Assembly (NCBI RefSeq): GCF_018406605.1
Contig: NZ_AP024545.1
Span: 806,001 to 870,000 of the forward strand
DNA length: 64,000 nucleotides
DNA from: Noviluteimonas caseinilytica
Lineage (GTDB): Bacteria > Pseudomonadota > Gammaproteobacteria > Xanthomonadales > Xanthomonadaceae
Reading direction: 5' to 3'
The position numbers were made by a program, and so were the translations under genes. Below are positions 24,848 to 34,282 of the stretch, piece after piece (positions within the stretch are counted from its first letter, which is position 1; each line of letters starts with the position of its first letter). The notes beneath the pieces were generated by a model. That model saw nothing but the letters and a program-made list of their open reading frames with translations. It was not told where the DNA came from and did no database searches.

Positions 24848-25455
24848 GAGGCATCCTTGGCGGAAAGCAGGCGTTCGACGTAGCGCGCGAGCATGTCGAC
24901 TTCGAGGTTGACCGCATCGCCCTCCTGCGTCTCGGCGAACGCGGTGTGGCCGAGCGTGTGGGGCACCAGCGCGACTTCGAAGCCGGCGTCGTCCACCGCG
25001 TTGACGGTGAGGCTGACGCCATCGACGCAGATCGAGCCCTTCGCCGCGATGTAGCGTCGCAGGGCGGCAGGCGCCGCAAACACCCAGCGCTGCGCGCGGC
25101 CGTCGTCCCACGTGTGCACGACGCTGCCGACGCCGTCGACGTGGCCGCTGACGAGATGACCGCCGAGGCGATCGGTGGGACGCATCGCGCGTTCGAGGTT
25201 GAGCGCGCGGCCGACCGGCAACGCGCCGAGCGTGGTGAGCGCGAGCGTTTCGTTCGACGCATCGGCTTCGAAGCCCTGCGCGTCGAACGCCACGACGGTG
25301 AGGCACGTGCCGTTGACGGAAATGCTTTCGCCCATCCGCACGTCCGCGTCCCTGCCCCACGCCAGCGTGCCGACGTCGATGCGCAGGCGCGCATCGCCGC
25401 CGCGCATCTCGCGCGACGCCAGCCGGCCGACGCCTTCGATCAATCCGGTGAACAT
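24844..25455 (-). CDS. ribE: Riboflavin synthase, alpha subunit
   Basis: Dismutates two lumazines to riboflavin; 203 aa made of two similar lumazine-binding barrels. The N-terminus MFTGLIEGVG is the family hallmark. SVNGTCLTVVAF in the first barrel and CVDGVSLTVNAVDDAGFEVAL in the second are the repeated cores; GGHLVSGHVDGVG links them. The ATG shares one base with the methyltransferase stop (TGATG). Also called ribC in some species. Confidence 0.96.
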   Translation of the reverse strand: MFTGLIEGVGRLASREMRGGDARLRIDVGTLAWGRDADVRMGESISVNGTCLTVVAFDAQGFEADASNETLALTTLGALPVGRALNLERAMRPTDRLGGHLVSGHVDGVGSVVHTWDDGRAQRWVFAAPAALRRYIAAKGSICVDGVSLTVNAVDDAGFEVALVPHTLGHTAFAETQEGDAVNLEVDMLARYVERLLSAKDAS

Positions 25456-26219
25456 CAACCCGCCTTCCTGCGTGCATGCACGAACAACGGCCAGCGCAGC
25501 GTGCGCACGGTGGCGGGATCGCCCCACGCGGCTTCGATGGCGGGCGTGAATGCGGCGACGGGATCGTCGCCGCCGTGCGCATCGCGATACCGCTTCGTCG
25601 CGGAGTAACTGGAGAAGTAGCCGAGCATGCGCGGCAGCGTCCACTCGGCGACGAGGTCCATCGTCGGCGTGTCGATCGCGTCGAACGGCCACGCGAACGA
25701 CGCATACGCTTCATCGATCAGGTCGCGCTCCGGCGGCCAGTACGCTTCGATCGTGTCGCGGAACGGATCGAGGACGCCATCGACGCCGGGCGGCGCGACG
25801 AGATCCTGGTAACCCCACGCGAGCAGCACACCGCCGGGCCGCAGCACGCGCACGCATTCGGCGAAGAAGCGCGGGCGATCGAACCAGTGCAGCGCCTGCG
25901 CGACGCACACCGCATCCACGCTCGCATCCGGCAACGCGCAGCGTTCGCCCGGTTCGACGGAAAAGGTGACGTTCGCGGGCCCGCGCGCCTGCGCGATCTG
26001 CGCGGCGCTCGGGTCGGTGGCGTGCACGCGGGCGAACAGCGGGGCGAGATCGCGACTGGCCTGGCCGCTGCCGCATCCCGGTTCCCACGCGAGCACACGC
26101 GGCGAGACCACGGAGGCGATCCAGTCGAACAGGGCCGCGGGGTATTCGGGTCGCGCGTGGGCGTACTGGGTGGCGACGGCGGAGAAATGATCGGCGAACG
26201 TGGGGGCGTTCATGTTCAT
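25455..26219 (-). CDS. Class I SAM-dependent methyltransferase
   Basis: Predicted cytoplasmic methyltransferase of 254 aa (Methyltransf_11 type). The SAM motif I is LAWEPGCGSGQASRDLA near residues 42-58, followed by the acidic ATDPSAAQIAQA. The later motifs are VDAVCVAQALHWFD and RVLRPGGVLLAWGYQ. The substrate is unknown; close relatives are often labelled after trans-aconitate or biotin methyltransferases without evidence. It sits inside the riboflavin operon between ribD and ribE, coupled at both ends (ATGA with ribD, TGATG with ribE), so it is co-expressed with flavin synthesis. Confidence 0.85.
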   Translation of the reverse strand: MNMNAPTFADHFSAVATQYAHARPEYPAALFDWIASVVSPRVLAWEPGCGSGQASRDLAPLFARVHATDPSAAQIAQARGPANVTFSVEPGERCALPDASVDAVCVAQALHWFDRPRFFAECVRVLRPGGVLLAWGYQDLVAPPGVDGVLDPFRDTIEAYWPPERDLIDEAYASFAWPFDAIDTPTMDLVAEWTLPRMLGYFSSYSATKRYRDAHGGDDPVAAFTPAIEAAWGDPATVRTLRWPLFVHARRKAG

Positions 26220-27340
26220 GGGCTTGCAGGGGGCTCCGGTTGCAGCAACACGCGCACGTCGGTGCCGATGCGGCGGGTCTCGACGATGCGCAACGTCAGG
26301 CGTTCGGCCATCGCGTCGATCTGCAGGCCGTCGAACAGGGGGCGCGCGCGTTCGCCCAGCATCACGGGCGCGACGTACAACAGCAGTTCGTCGACCAGGC
26401 CCGCGCTGAGAAAGGCACCGGCGAGCGTCGCGCCGGCTTCCACCTGCACTTCGTTGATGCCGCGTTCGGCGAGCATCGCGAGTACCGCCTGCAGGTCGAA
26501 CTTGCCCTCGTGCACCGGCACGGCCACGTGGTCGGCTTCCACGCCGCGCGGCATGCGCGCATCGGGTGCGTGCACGTACAAGGTGGGCGCGCCGCCTTCG
26601 CGGATGTGGCCGCGCGCCACCGTCGCCAGTCCGGGATCCAGCACCACGCGCACCGGCGGCACGAATGGCGTTTCGTCACCGAGGCGCACGGTGAGTTGCG
26701 GATCGTCGATCAGCACGGTGCCCGCACCGGTCAGCAAGGCGCCGGCGCGTGCGCGCCACTTCTGCACGTCGCGCCGCGCGGGTTCGCCGCTGATCCATTT
26801 CGAATCGCCCGACGCCAGTGCGCTGCGCCCGTCCAGGCTCGTTGCCAACTTCACGCGCACCCACGGCCGTCCGCGCTCGATGCGCGACAGGAACCCGCGA
26901 TTCATCACCCGCGCCTGCGCTTCCATCAAGCCGGTCTCGACCGTGATGCCGGCGGCGCGCAAGCGTTCGAAGCCGGCGCCGTCCACTTGCGGGAACGGAT
27001 CGCGCATCGCGCCGACGACGCGCGACACGCCGGCGGCGATCAACGCATCGGCGCACGGCCCCGTGCTGCCGACATGCGCGCAGGGTTCCAGCGTCACGTA
27101 CGCGGTCGCACCGCGCGCGTGTTCGCCCGCGGCCTGCAACGCGATCACCTCCGCGTGCGGCCCGCCTTTCTTTTCATGCCAGCCGGTGCCGACGACTTCG
27201 TCGCCCTGCGCGATCACGCAGCCGACCATCGGGTTCGGCCGCGTGGTGTACGCGCCACGTTCGGCGAGGCGCAGGGCCCGCGCCATCATCGCGTAGTCGG
27301 TCGCGGAGAACGTTGCTTTGCTGGGATCGGTGCCGGTCAC
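26216..27340 (-). CDS. ribD: Bifunctional diaminohydroxyphosphoribosylaminopyrimidine deaminase / 5-amino-6-(5-phosphoribosylamino)uracil reductase
   Basis: Two-domain enzyme of 374 aa for the second and third steps of riboflavin synthesis. The N-terminal deaminase has the zinc site PHAEVIAL (His, Glu) and EPCAHVGSTGPCADAL (two Cys). Many homologues read HxGRTPPC here, so GSTG is a small deviation. The C-terminal NADPH-dependent reductase shows KLATSLDGRSAL, WISGEPARRDVQ and EAGATLAGAFLSAGLVDE. The start is GTG at 27340. Confidence 0.95.
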   Translation of the reverse strand: MTGTDPSKATFSATDYAMMARALRLAERGAYTTRPNPMVGCVIAQGDEVVGTGWHEKKGGPHAEVIALQAAGEHARGATAYVTLEPCAHVGSTGPCADALIAAGVSRVVGAMRDPFPQVDGAGFERLRAAGITVETGLMEAQARVMNRGFLSRIERGRPWVRVKLATSLDGRSALASGDSKWISGEPARRDVQKWRARAGALLTGAGTVLIDDPQLTVRLGDETPFVPPVRVVLDPGLATVARGHIREGGAPTLYVHAPDARMPRGVEADHVAVPVHEGKFDLQAVLAMLAERGINEVQVEAGATLAGAFLSAGLVDELLLYVAPVMLGERARPLFDGLQIDAMAERLTLRIVETRRIGTDVRVLLQPEPPASP

Positions 27341-27343
27341 GGG

Positions 27344-27757
27344 TTACTCGCTGCGCGAATAGGCGCCGCGTTCGGCGCCCTTGCGGAAGGCATCCATGTC
27401 CCAGGGCCAGCTGGGGACGAGGTCGTTGCCGTCGATGCGCAGGTGCATGCGCTCGAATTTCATTTCCGGCATCTGGTCGGGGAACGCCATGTCTTCGACC
27501 ACCAGGTCGATGCCGTCGCCCGCGCGTTGCCACTTGCCCTTCGCGAAGAGGTCCAGCGCGCCGTAGCTGAAGAACCACGCGAACGTGTTGTCGTCGCGGA
27601 GCAGCAGGCCGGAGCCCGTCTCCATCACGCCGTCGAGGTGGTATTCGCCGGAGAGGTTCGCGGGCGCGGGGGCGGGCGTCGCTTGTGCGTGCTTCGCAGC
27701 CAGCACGGGGGTGGCGGCACACACAGCGAGGAACAGGACCATGAGCCAGCGCAACAT
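27344..27757 (-). CDS. Hypothetical periplasmic protein
   Basis: 137 aa with a clear signal peptide (MLRWLMVLFLAVCAATPVLAA, in-frame cleavage after about residue 20). The mature part is short, rich in Trp, Phe and Asp, with repeated beta-type stretches (GEYHLDGVMETGSGLLLRDD, GKWQRAGDGIDLVVEDM). No family was recognised. It is packed three bases from both neighbours (nrdR and ribD), so it is a real member of the operon. Confidence 0.75.
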   Translation of the reverse strand: MLRWLMVLFLAVCAATPVLAAKHAQATPAPAPANLSGEYHLDGVMETGSGLLLRDDNTFAWFFSYGALDLFAKGKWQRAGDGIDLVVEDMAFPDQMPEMKFERMHLRIDGNDLVPSWPWDMDAFRKGAERGAYSRSE

Positions 27758-27759
27758 GC

Positions 27760-28275
27760 CTACCTCCGTCGGGTCTTTTCGACCGGTTCGCCTTCCAGCA
27801 GTGGCAACTGGCCCTCGCCGGGCAAGTCGCGTTCGAGCCGATCGAGTTCTTCGCGGAAATCCGCGACGTCCTCGAACGAGCGGTACACGGAAGCGAAGCG
27901 CACGTAGCCGACGTGGTCGAGCTTGCGCAATTCAGCCATGACGAATTCGCCGACGCGGCGCGACGCGATCTCGCGCTCGGTGGTCATGCGCAGCTGGTGC
28001 ACGACAGCGCGCACGGACGCTTCGATCTGTTCTTCGGAGACGGGGCGCTTCTGCAGCGCCCGGTCGAAGCCCAGGCGCAGCTTGCGCGCGTCGAAGGCCT
28101 CGCGTCGGCCGTCGCCCTTGATGATCAGGGGCAACTTCAATTCAATCGTTTCGAGCGTCGAAAAGCGCTCGCCGCAGGCTTCGCACTCGCGTCGCCTGCG
28201 GATCGTCGCCCCATCCTCGCTCACGCGCGAGTCGATGACGCGCGTGTCGACGTGCTGGCAGAAAGGACAATGCAT
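27760..28275 (-). CDS. nrdR: Transcriptional repressor NrdR
   Basis: Repressor of ribonucleotide reductase genes that senses ATP/dATP; 171 aa. The N-terminal zinc ribbon is CPFCQHVDTRVIDSR ... ECEACGERFSTLE (four Cys). It is followed by an ATP-cone (IIKGDGRREAFDARKLRLG, LDHVGYVRFASVYRSFEDV). The position between glyA and ribD is conserved in proteobacteria. Confidence 0.96.
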   Translation of the reverse strand: MHCPFCQHVDTRVIDSRVSEDGATIRRRRECEACGERFSTLETIELKLPLIIKGDGRREAFDARKLRLGFDRALQKRPVSEEQIEASVRAVVHQLRMTTEREIASRRVGEFVMAELRKLDHVGYVRFASVYRSFEDVADFREELDRLERDLPGEGQLPLLEGEPVEKTRRR

Positions 28276-28276
28276 G

Positions 28277-28684
28277 TCAGGTCCGCCGCGCGATCGCGCG
28301 CTCGATGGTGAGATGGATGGCCGCAACGGCCAGCGGGGTGGCAAGCAGGAAAGGCCTGAAGCCCTGCTCGCCTAGCATCATCGCAACGGCCGCCCACGCC
28401 ACCATCGCGACACCGATCCACATGGCCACGAACATCCATGCAGGCGTGCGGCGCAAGGCGTCCCGCCCGCGGAAGACGAAGCGGAATACGACACTCGTGC
28501 CGATCAGCGCGATGATCCCGGTGCTTCCCAGCGCCACGACCTCCCACGAGATCCCTGCCAGACCTTGCGCCAGCCCGCCCATCAGCACGAACACCGACGA
28601 GATGAGGCTCAGCGCCAGCGCATAGCTGCCGAGCATCAGCTCGACCGCGACGGCGACCCGGCTCACTGGCTCGAGATCGCGCAT
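28277..28684 (-). CDS. Hypothetical four-segment membrane protein
   Basis: 135 aa with four likely membrane segments: about residues 15-37 (LMLGSYALALSLISSVFVLMG), 45-65, 82-103 (MFVAMWIGVAMVAWAAVAMML) and 110-128. Loops are short and basic (FRGRDALRRTP). No family recognised. One base separates it from nrdR and four from glyA, so it is part of the operon. Confidence 0.72.
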   Translation of the reverse strand: MRDLEPVSRVAVAVELMLGSYALALSLISSVFVLMGGLAQGLAGISWEVVALGSTGIIALIGTSVVFRFVFRGRDALRRTPAWMFVAMWIGVAMVAWAAVAMMLGEQGFRPFLLATPLAVAAIHLTIERAIARRT

Positions 28685-28688
28685 CCGC

Positions 28689-29939
28689 TCAGCCGTACAC
28701 CGGATAAGCCTTGCACTGCTTCGTCACTTCATCCCGCACGCGCTTGATCACGTCTTCGTCCTTCGGCGCATCCAGCACGTCGCAGATCCAGTTCGCCAGC
28801 GCCACGCATTCGGCTTCACCGTAGCCGCGCGTCGTCACCGCCGGCGTGCCCAGGCGCAGGCCCGACGTCACGAACGGCTTTTCCGGATCGTTCGGCACCG
28901 CGTTCTTGTTCACGGTGATGTGCGCCTTGCCCAGCGCGGCTTCCGCGTCCTTGCCGGTGATGCCCTTGCCGATCATGTCGACGAGCATCAGGTGGTTTTC
29001 CGTGCCGCCGGAGACGATCTTGTAGCCGCGCTGGATGATGGTCTTCGCCATCGCCTGCGCGTTCTTCACGACCTGCTGCTGGTACGCCTTGAACTCCGGC
29101 TCCAGCGCTTCCTTGAACGCCACGGCCTTCGCCGCGATCACGTGCATCAGCGGACCGCCCTGGATGCCCGGGAACACGATCGACTGCAGTTTCTTTTCGA
29201 GTTCTTCGTTCGCCTTGGCGACGATGATGCCGCCGCGCGGACCGCGCAGCGTCTTGTGCGTGGTCGAGGTGACGACGTGCGCGTGCGGCACCGGGTTGGG
29301 ATACACGCCCGCGGCGACGAGGCCGGCGACGTGCGCCATGTCGACGAACAGGTACGCGCCCACCTTGTCGGCGATCGCGCGGAAGCGCGCCCAGTCGACC
29401 ACCTGCGAGTACGCGCTGAACCCGGCGACGACCATCTTCGGCTTGTGCTCGAGCGCGAGGCGTTCGACTTCGTCGTAATCGATCATGCCCTTGTCGTCCA
29501 CGCCGTACTGCACCGCGTGGAAGAGCTTGCCGCTGATGTTGACCTTCGCACCGTGCGTGAGATGGCCGCCATGCGCCAGCGACATGCCGAGGATCGTGTC
29601 GCCCGGCGACAGCAGCGCCAGGTACACGGCCTGGTTGGCCTGCGAACCCGAATGCGGCTGCACGTTGGCGTAGTCGGCGCCGAACAGCTGCTTGCAGCGG
29701 TCGATCGCCAGGCGCTCGGCGACGTCGACGTATTCGCAGCCGCCGTAATAGCGCTTGCCGGGGTAGCCCTCGGCGTACTTGTTGGTGAGCTGGCTGCCCT
29801 GCGCTTCCATCACGCGCGGGCTGGCGTAGTTTTCCGACGCGATCAGCTCGACGTGGTCTTCCTGGCGGCGGTTCTCGCCGGCGATGGCCTGGGCGAGTTC
29901 GGGGTCGAAACCTTCGATGCGGCTGTCGCGGGGGAACAT
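28689..29939 (-). CDS. glyA: Serine hydroxymethyltransferase
   Basis: PLP enzyme that interconverts serine and glycine and charges tetrahydrofolate with a one-carbon unit; 416 aa. The PLP lysine is K229 in TSTTHKTLRGPRGG. ELIASENYASPRVMEAQGS near the N-terminus and RLGTPAVTTRGYGEAE near the C-terminus are typical. It is the first gene of the minus-strand operon that runs to thiL, and divergent from ettA. Confidence 0.98.
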   Translation of the reverse strand: MFPRDSRIEGFDPELAQAIAGENRRQEDHVELIASENYASPRVMEAQGSQLTNKYAEGYPGKRYYGGCEYVDVAERLAIDRCKQLFGADYANVQPHSGSQANQAVYLALLSPGDTILGMSLAHGGHLTHGAKVNISGKLFHAVQYGVDDKGMIDYDEVERLALEHKPKMVVAGFSAYSQVVDWARFRAIADKVGAYLFVDMAHVAGLVAAGVYPNPVPHAHVVTSTTHKTLRGPRGGIIVAKANEELEKKLQSIVFPGIQGGPLMHVIAAKAVAFKEALEPEFKAYQQQVVKNAQAMAKTIIQRGYKIVSGGTENHLMLVDMIGKGITGKDAEAALGKAHITVNKNAVPNDPEKPFVTSGLRLGTPAVTTRGYGEAECVALANWICDVLDAPKDEDVIKRVRDEVTKQCKAYPVYG

Positions 29940-30020
29940 CGGCTGTCCGTCGGGCGTGGGGAGGCGCGAAGTTTACCGTGGCATGCCCGCCCCCCACGCC
30001 CCCGGGGGCAGCCCCTCCCC

Positions 30021-30026
30021 TATAAT
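30021..30026 (+). promoter_or_regulatory. Candidate -10 hexamer for ettA
   Basis: A perfect TATAAT, 72 bases before the ettA start, in the GC-rich divergent glyA-ettA gap. The 17-base-upstream position is GC only, so no -35 supports it. Confidence 0.4.
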
Positions 30027-30097
30027 CCGCGGCCATCCTGTTCGACTCAGCGCGGCCTGCCCCGGCAGGACCCCCTGCGCCCGCCTGCGGAGCTCCA

Positions 30098-31759
<1,662 letters not shown>

Positions 31760-31770
31760 GGAGACACCCG

Positions 31771-32586
31771 ATGGGCTTCATGCAGGCGTTGAAGGCACGA
31801 TGGGCCGACAGCGGTTCCCTCGTCTGCGTGGGGCTCGATCCGGAGCCGGCGAAGTTCCCGAAGGACTTCGCCGGCGACCCCGAGGCGGTCTACAACTTCT
31901 GCGCGGCCATCGCCGACGCCACCGCCGAGTACGCGTGCGCGTTCAAGCCGCAGATCGCGCACTTCGCGGCGCTGCGTGCCGAAGGCGCGCTCGAACGCCT
32001 CATCGCACATTTGCACAGCAAGCATCCGGGCATCCCGGTGATCCTGGACGCCAAGCGCGGCGACATCGGCAGCACGGCGCAGCAGTACGCGCGCGAAGCC
32101 TTCGAGCGTTACGCCGCCGACGCGGTGACGGCCAACCCCTACCTCGGTCGCGATTCGGTGCAACCCTTCCTCGACCACGCCGATCGCGGCGTCGTGATCC
32201 TGTGCCGCACGTCGAATCCCGGCGCCGGCGATCTGCAGGACCTCATCGTCGACGGCCGTCCGCTGTACCGGCACGTCGCCGAGAAAGTGGCGCGCGAATG
32301 GAACGGCAACGGCAACTGCGCGCTGGTCGTCGGCGCGACGTGGCCGGAACAACTGCGCGACGTGCGCGCGATCATCGGCGACATGCCGATCCTCGTGCCG
32401 GGCGTCGGCGCGCAGGGCGGCGATGCGGAAGCCGTCGTGCGCAACGCGGCGACGGCCGACGGCACGGGCCTGCTGGTGAGTTCCTCGCGCGCCATCCTCT
32501 ACGCCTCCAGCGGCGCGGATTACGCGCAAGCCGCAGCGAAGGCGGCGAAGGATCTGCGCGACACCATCGCGCGCGCCCGCGGCTAA
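31771..32586 (+). CDS. pyrF: Orotidine 5'-phosphate decarboxylase (type 2)
   Basis: Last step of UMP synthesis; 271 aa, the size of the subfamily-2 enzymes. The catalytic LDAKRGDIGSTAQQYA supplies the Asp-Lys-Asp array. GLDPEPAKFP, FKPQIAHF and PGVGAQGGDAEAV are also typical. AAGGAG lies 9 bases before the ATG. It follows ettA after 11 bases. The TAA stop overlaps the stop of the convergent glycosyltransferase gene (32583-32586). Confidence 0.96.
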   Translation: MGFMQALKARWADSGSLVCVGLDPEPAKFPKDFAGDPEAVYNFCAAIADATAEYACAFKPQIAHFAALRAEGALERLIAHLHSKHPGIPVILDAKRGDIGSTAQQYAREAFERYAADAVTANPYLGRDSVQPFLDHADRGVVILCRTSNPGAGDLQDLIVDGRPLYRHVAEKVAREWNGNGNCALVVGATWPEQLRDVRAIIGDMPILVPGVGAQGGDAEAVVRNAATADGTGLLVSSSRAILYASSGADYAQAAAKAAKDLRDTIARARG

Positions 32587-33443
32587 CCGCCCAGGCGCAC
32601 CCGCGCCACCGCGCGCACCAGCGCGAACGGAAAGCGGCCCCAGATCATCGCGAACACCGCCGCGCGCTGCGCCAGCGTGCGTTGCGGCGCTTCGAACTTG
32701 CGGAAGTACCGCCACAGCCCGCGATGCTTGTGCCATTCGACGAACATCGGCCGCGCGCGCGAGGACACGCCACGCAAGTGCACGACCTGCACGTCGTTCG
32801 CCACCGCGACGGTCGCACCGAGTTGCCGCGCGCGCCGGCACAGGTCGAGGTCTTCGGCATGCAGGCGGTACGCGGGATCGAAGCCGTCCAGCCGTTCGAA
32901 CAACGCGCGCGGGAGCAACATCAACGCGCCGGAAATCGCATCGACGCGTTGCAGGGGTTCGTCCGGATCCATCGCCACGCCAAGCTTCGCGCGCTGCGGA
33001 TCGCGCAGCATCGCCGCGAAATCGGGATCGGCGCGCCGCGCGGCGGCGTCGCGCGTCCCGAGTTCGTCCACCTGGTCCGCGCCGACGAGCGCCGCACCGC
33101 CGAGGTCTTCGGCGGCTTCGCGCATGCGGCGCAGGGTGTCGGGGGCGACGAGGCAATCCGGGTTGACGAATGCGACCCACGCGCGGTCGCATTCGGCGGC
33201 GCCCTGGTTGCACGCGACCCCGAAGCCCGGGTTGTCGGGATTGGCGACGAAGCGCACGCGCGGATCCGCGGCGGCGTGGCGCTGCATGATCGACAGCGTG
33301 TCGTCGCGCGAGCCGTTGTCGACGATGCGGATCTGGCCGACATCCTCGGCATCGCGCAGGCGTTGCAGGCAATCGTCGAGCGTCGACCCGCTCTCGTGCG
33401 CGACGACCACGGCAGCGATGTCGCCCGACAAGGGCGCGCTCAC
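32583..33443 (-). CDS. Glycosyltransferase family 2 protein
   Basis: GT-A-fold protein of 286 aa. The N-terminal Rossmann-like region reads IAAVVVAHESGSTLDDCL, then IRIVDNGSRDDTL, PDNPGFGVACNQGA and the metal-site equivalent FVNPDCLV (NPD for DxD). It resembles WbbL-type rhamnosyltransferases, including the YRLHAEDLDLCRRARQLG block. The acceptor is unknown. The GTG start overlaps the upstream gene's stop (GTGA, 33440-33443). It is the last gene of the xps transcript and ends tail-to-tail with pyrF. Confidence 0.88.
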   Translation of the reverse strand: MSAPLSGDIAAVVVAHESGSTLDDCLQRLRDAEDVGQIRIVDNGSRDDTLSIMQRHAAADPRVRFVANPDNPGFGVACNQGAAECDRAWVAFVNPDCLVAPDTLRRMREAAEDLGGAALVGADQVDELGTRDAAARRADPDFAAMLRDPQRAKLGVAMDPDEPLQRVDAISGALMLLPRALFERLDGFDPAYRLHAEDLDLCRRARQLGATVAVANDVQVVHLRGVSSRARPMFVEWHKHRGLWRYFRKFEAPQRTLAQRAAVFAMIWGRFPFALVRAVARVRLGG

Positions 33444-34282
33444 TGGAACAGTTCCCGTTGCGGGGCGGGCGGGCCGATGGTCGCCAGCGTCGCCTGCAGG
33501 TCTTCGCGCAACGCACGCATCGGATCGCCCATCAGGAAATTCGCCAGGCGCGCGTGCCACGCAGGCCAGCGCGCAGCGAGTGCGTCCATGTCGCCGTCGA
33601 ACGGCAGGCCTTCGCCGCCGCGCGCGACGTACGCGGTTTCGCACAAGGCGTTGCGCCAGCCCAGGCCCGACAGGCGCAACGACAAGTCGACGAGCGCGGC
33701 GTGCCACGAACCGTAACTCGCGGCATCGAGTCCGCCCGCGCGCTTGCGCGCCGTGCCGCGCAAGGCGACCGCGTGGCCGACGGCGGCGGGCAGTTCGGGA
33801 TGCAGCGGCGGCATCGCGGCGCACGCGCGCGCGATGCGTTCGAGGTCCGCGGGCACCGGTGCGATTTCCCCGATGCGGGGCCATGCGGAGGTTTCGCCCG
33901 CGTTGCACCAGGGCGTGGCGGTACCGATCGCCGCATCGCGCGCGAAGCACGCGGCGAGTTGCGTCAGCCAGCCGGGCGTGGGTTGCGCATCGGGCGCGAG
34001 CACGACGACGTCCGCATCGCCGCACGCGGCCAGCGCTTCGTCGAGGTGCGCGACGTCACCGACCATGCGTTGCCGCCGCGTGTAATGCGCCTGCATCGCG
34101 GTGCGTGCGAGCCAGGCTTCGATGATCGCGTGGGCGCGCGGGCCGGCGCGCGCATCGTCGGCCAGCCACACGCGCGTGCCCGGCGGCGAGCCGGCCTCGA
34201 GCGCGCCGAGGCACGCATCGAGGGCGTCGTCGTCGACGCCTACCGGCAGCAACACGACGGGCAACGCGGCCGGCGTGCTCAC
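33440..34282 (-). CDS. Divergent glycosyltransferase family 2-like protein
   Basis: 280 aa. The region DADVVVLAPDAQPTPGWLTQLAAC resembles the DVVLLNSDTxVxPGWLxxL block of GT2 enzymes, and IGTATPWCNAGETSAWP the following VGTVTPxSNNA block, but the usual SD/DxD is altered to PDA. The N-terminus (VVLLPVGVDDDALDACLGAL) fits a GT-A start. Catalytic competence is uncertain. It is coupled by GTGA overlaps to gspD upstream and to the second glycosyltransferase downstream. Confidence 0.75.
   Translation of the reverse strand: MSTPAALPVVLLPVGVDDDALDACLGALEAGSPPGTRVWLADDARAGPRAHAIIEAWLARTAMQAHYTRRQRMVGDVAHLDEALAACGDADVVVLAPDAQPTPGWLTQLAACFARDAAIGTATPWCNAGETSAWPRIGEIAPVPADLERIARACAAMPPLHPELPAAVGHAVALRGTARKRAGGLDAASYGSWHAALVDLSLRLSGLGWRNALCETAYVARGGEGLPFDGDMDALAARWPAWHARLANFLMGDPMRALREDLQATLATIGPPAPQRELFQ

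Noticed and set aside
29940..30097. Folate or glycine riboswitch in front of glyA
   Set aside because: The 158-base gap shows no recognisable riboswitch core; it is GC-rich with simple G and C runs.
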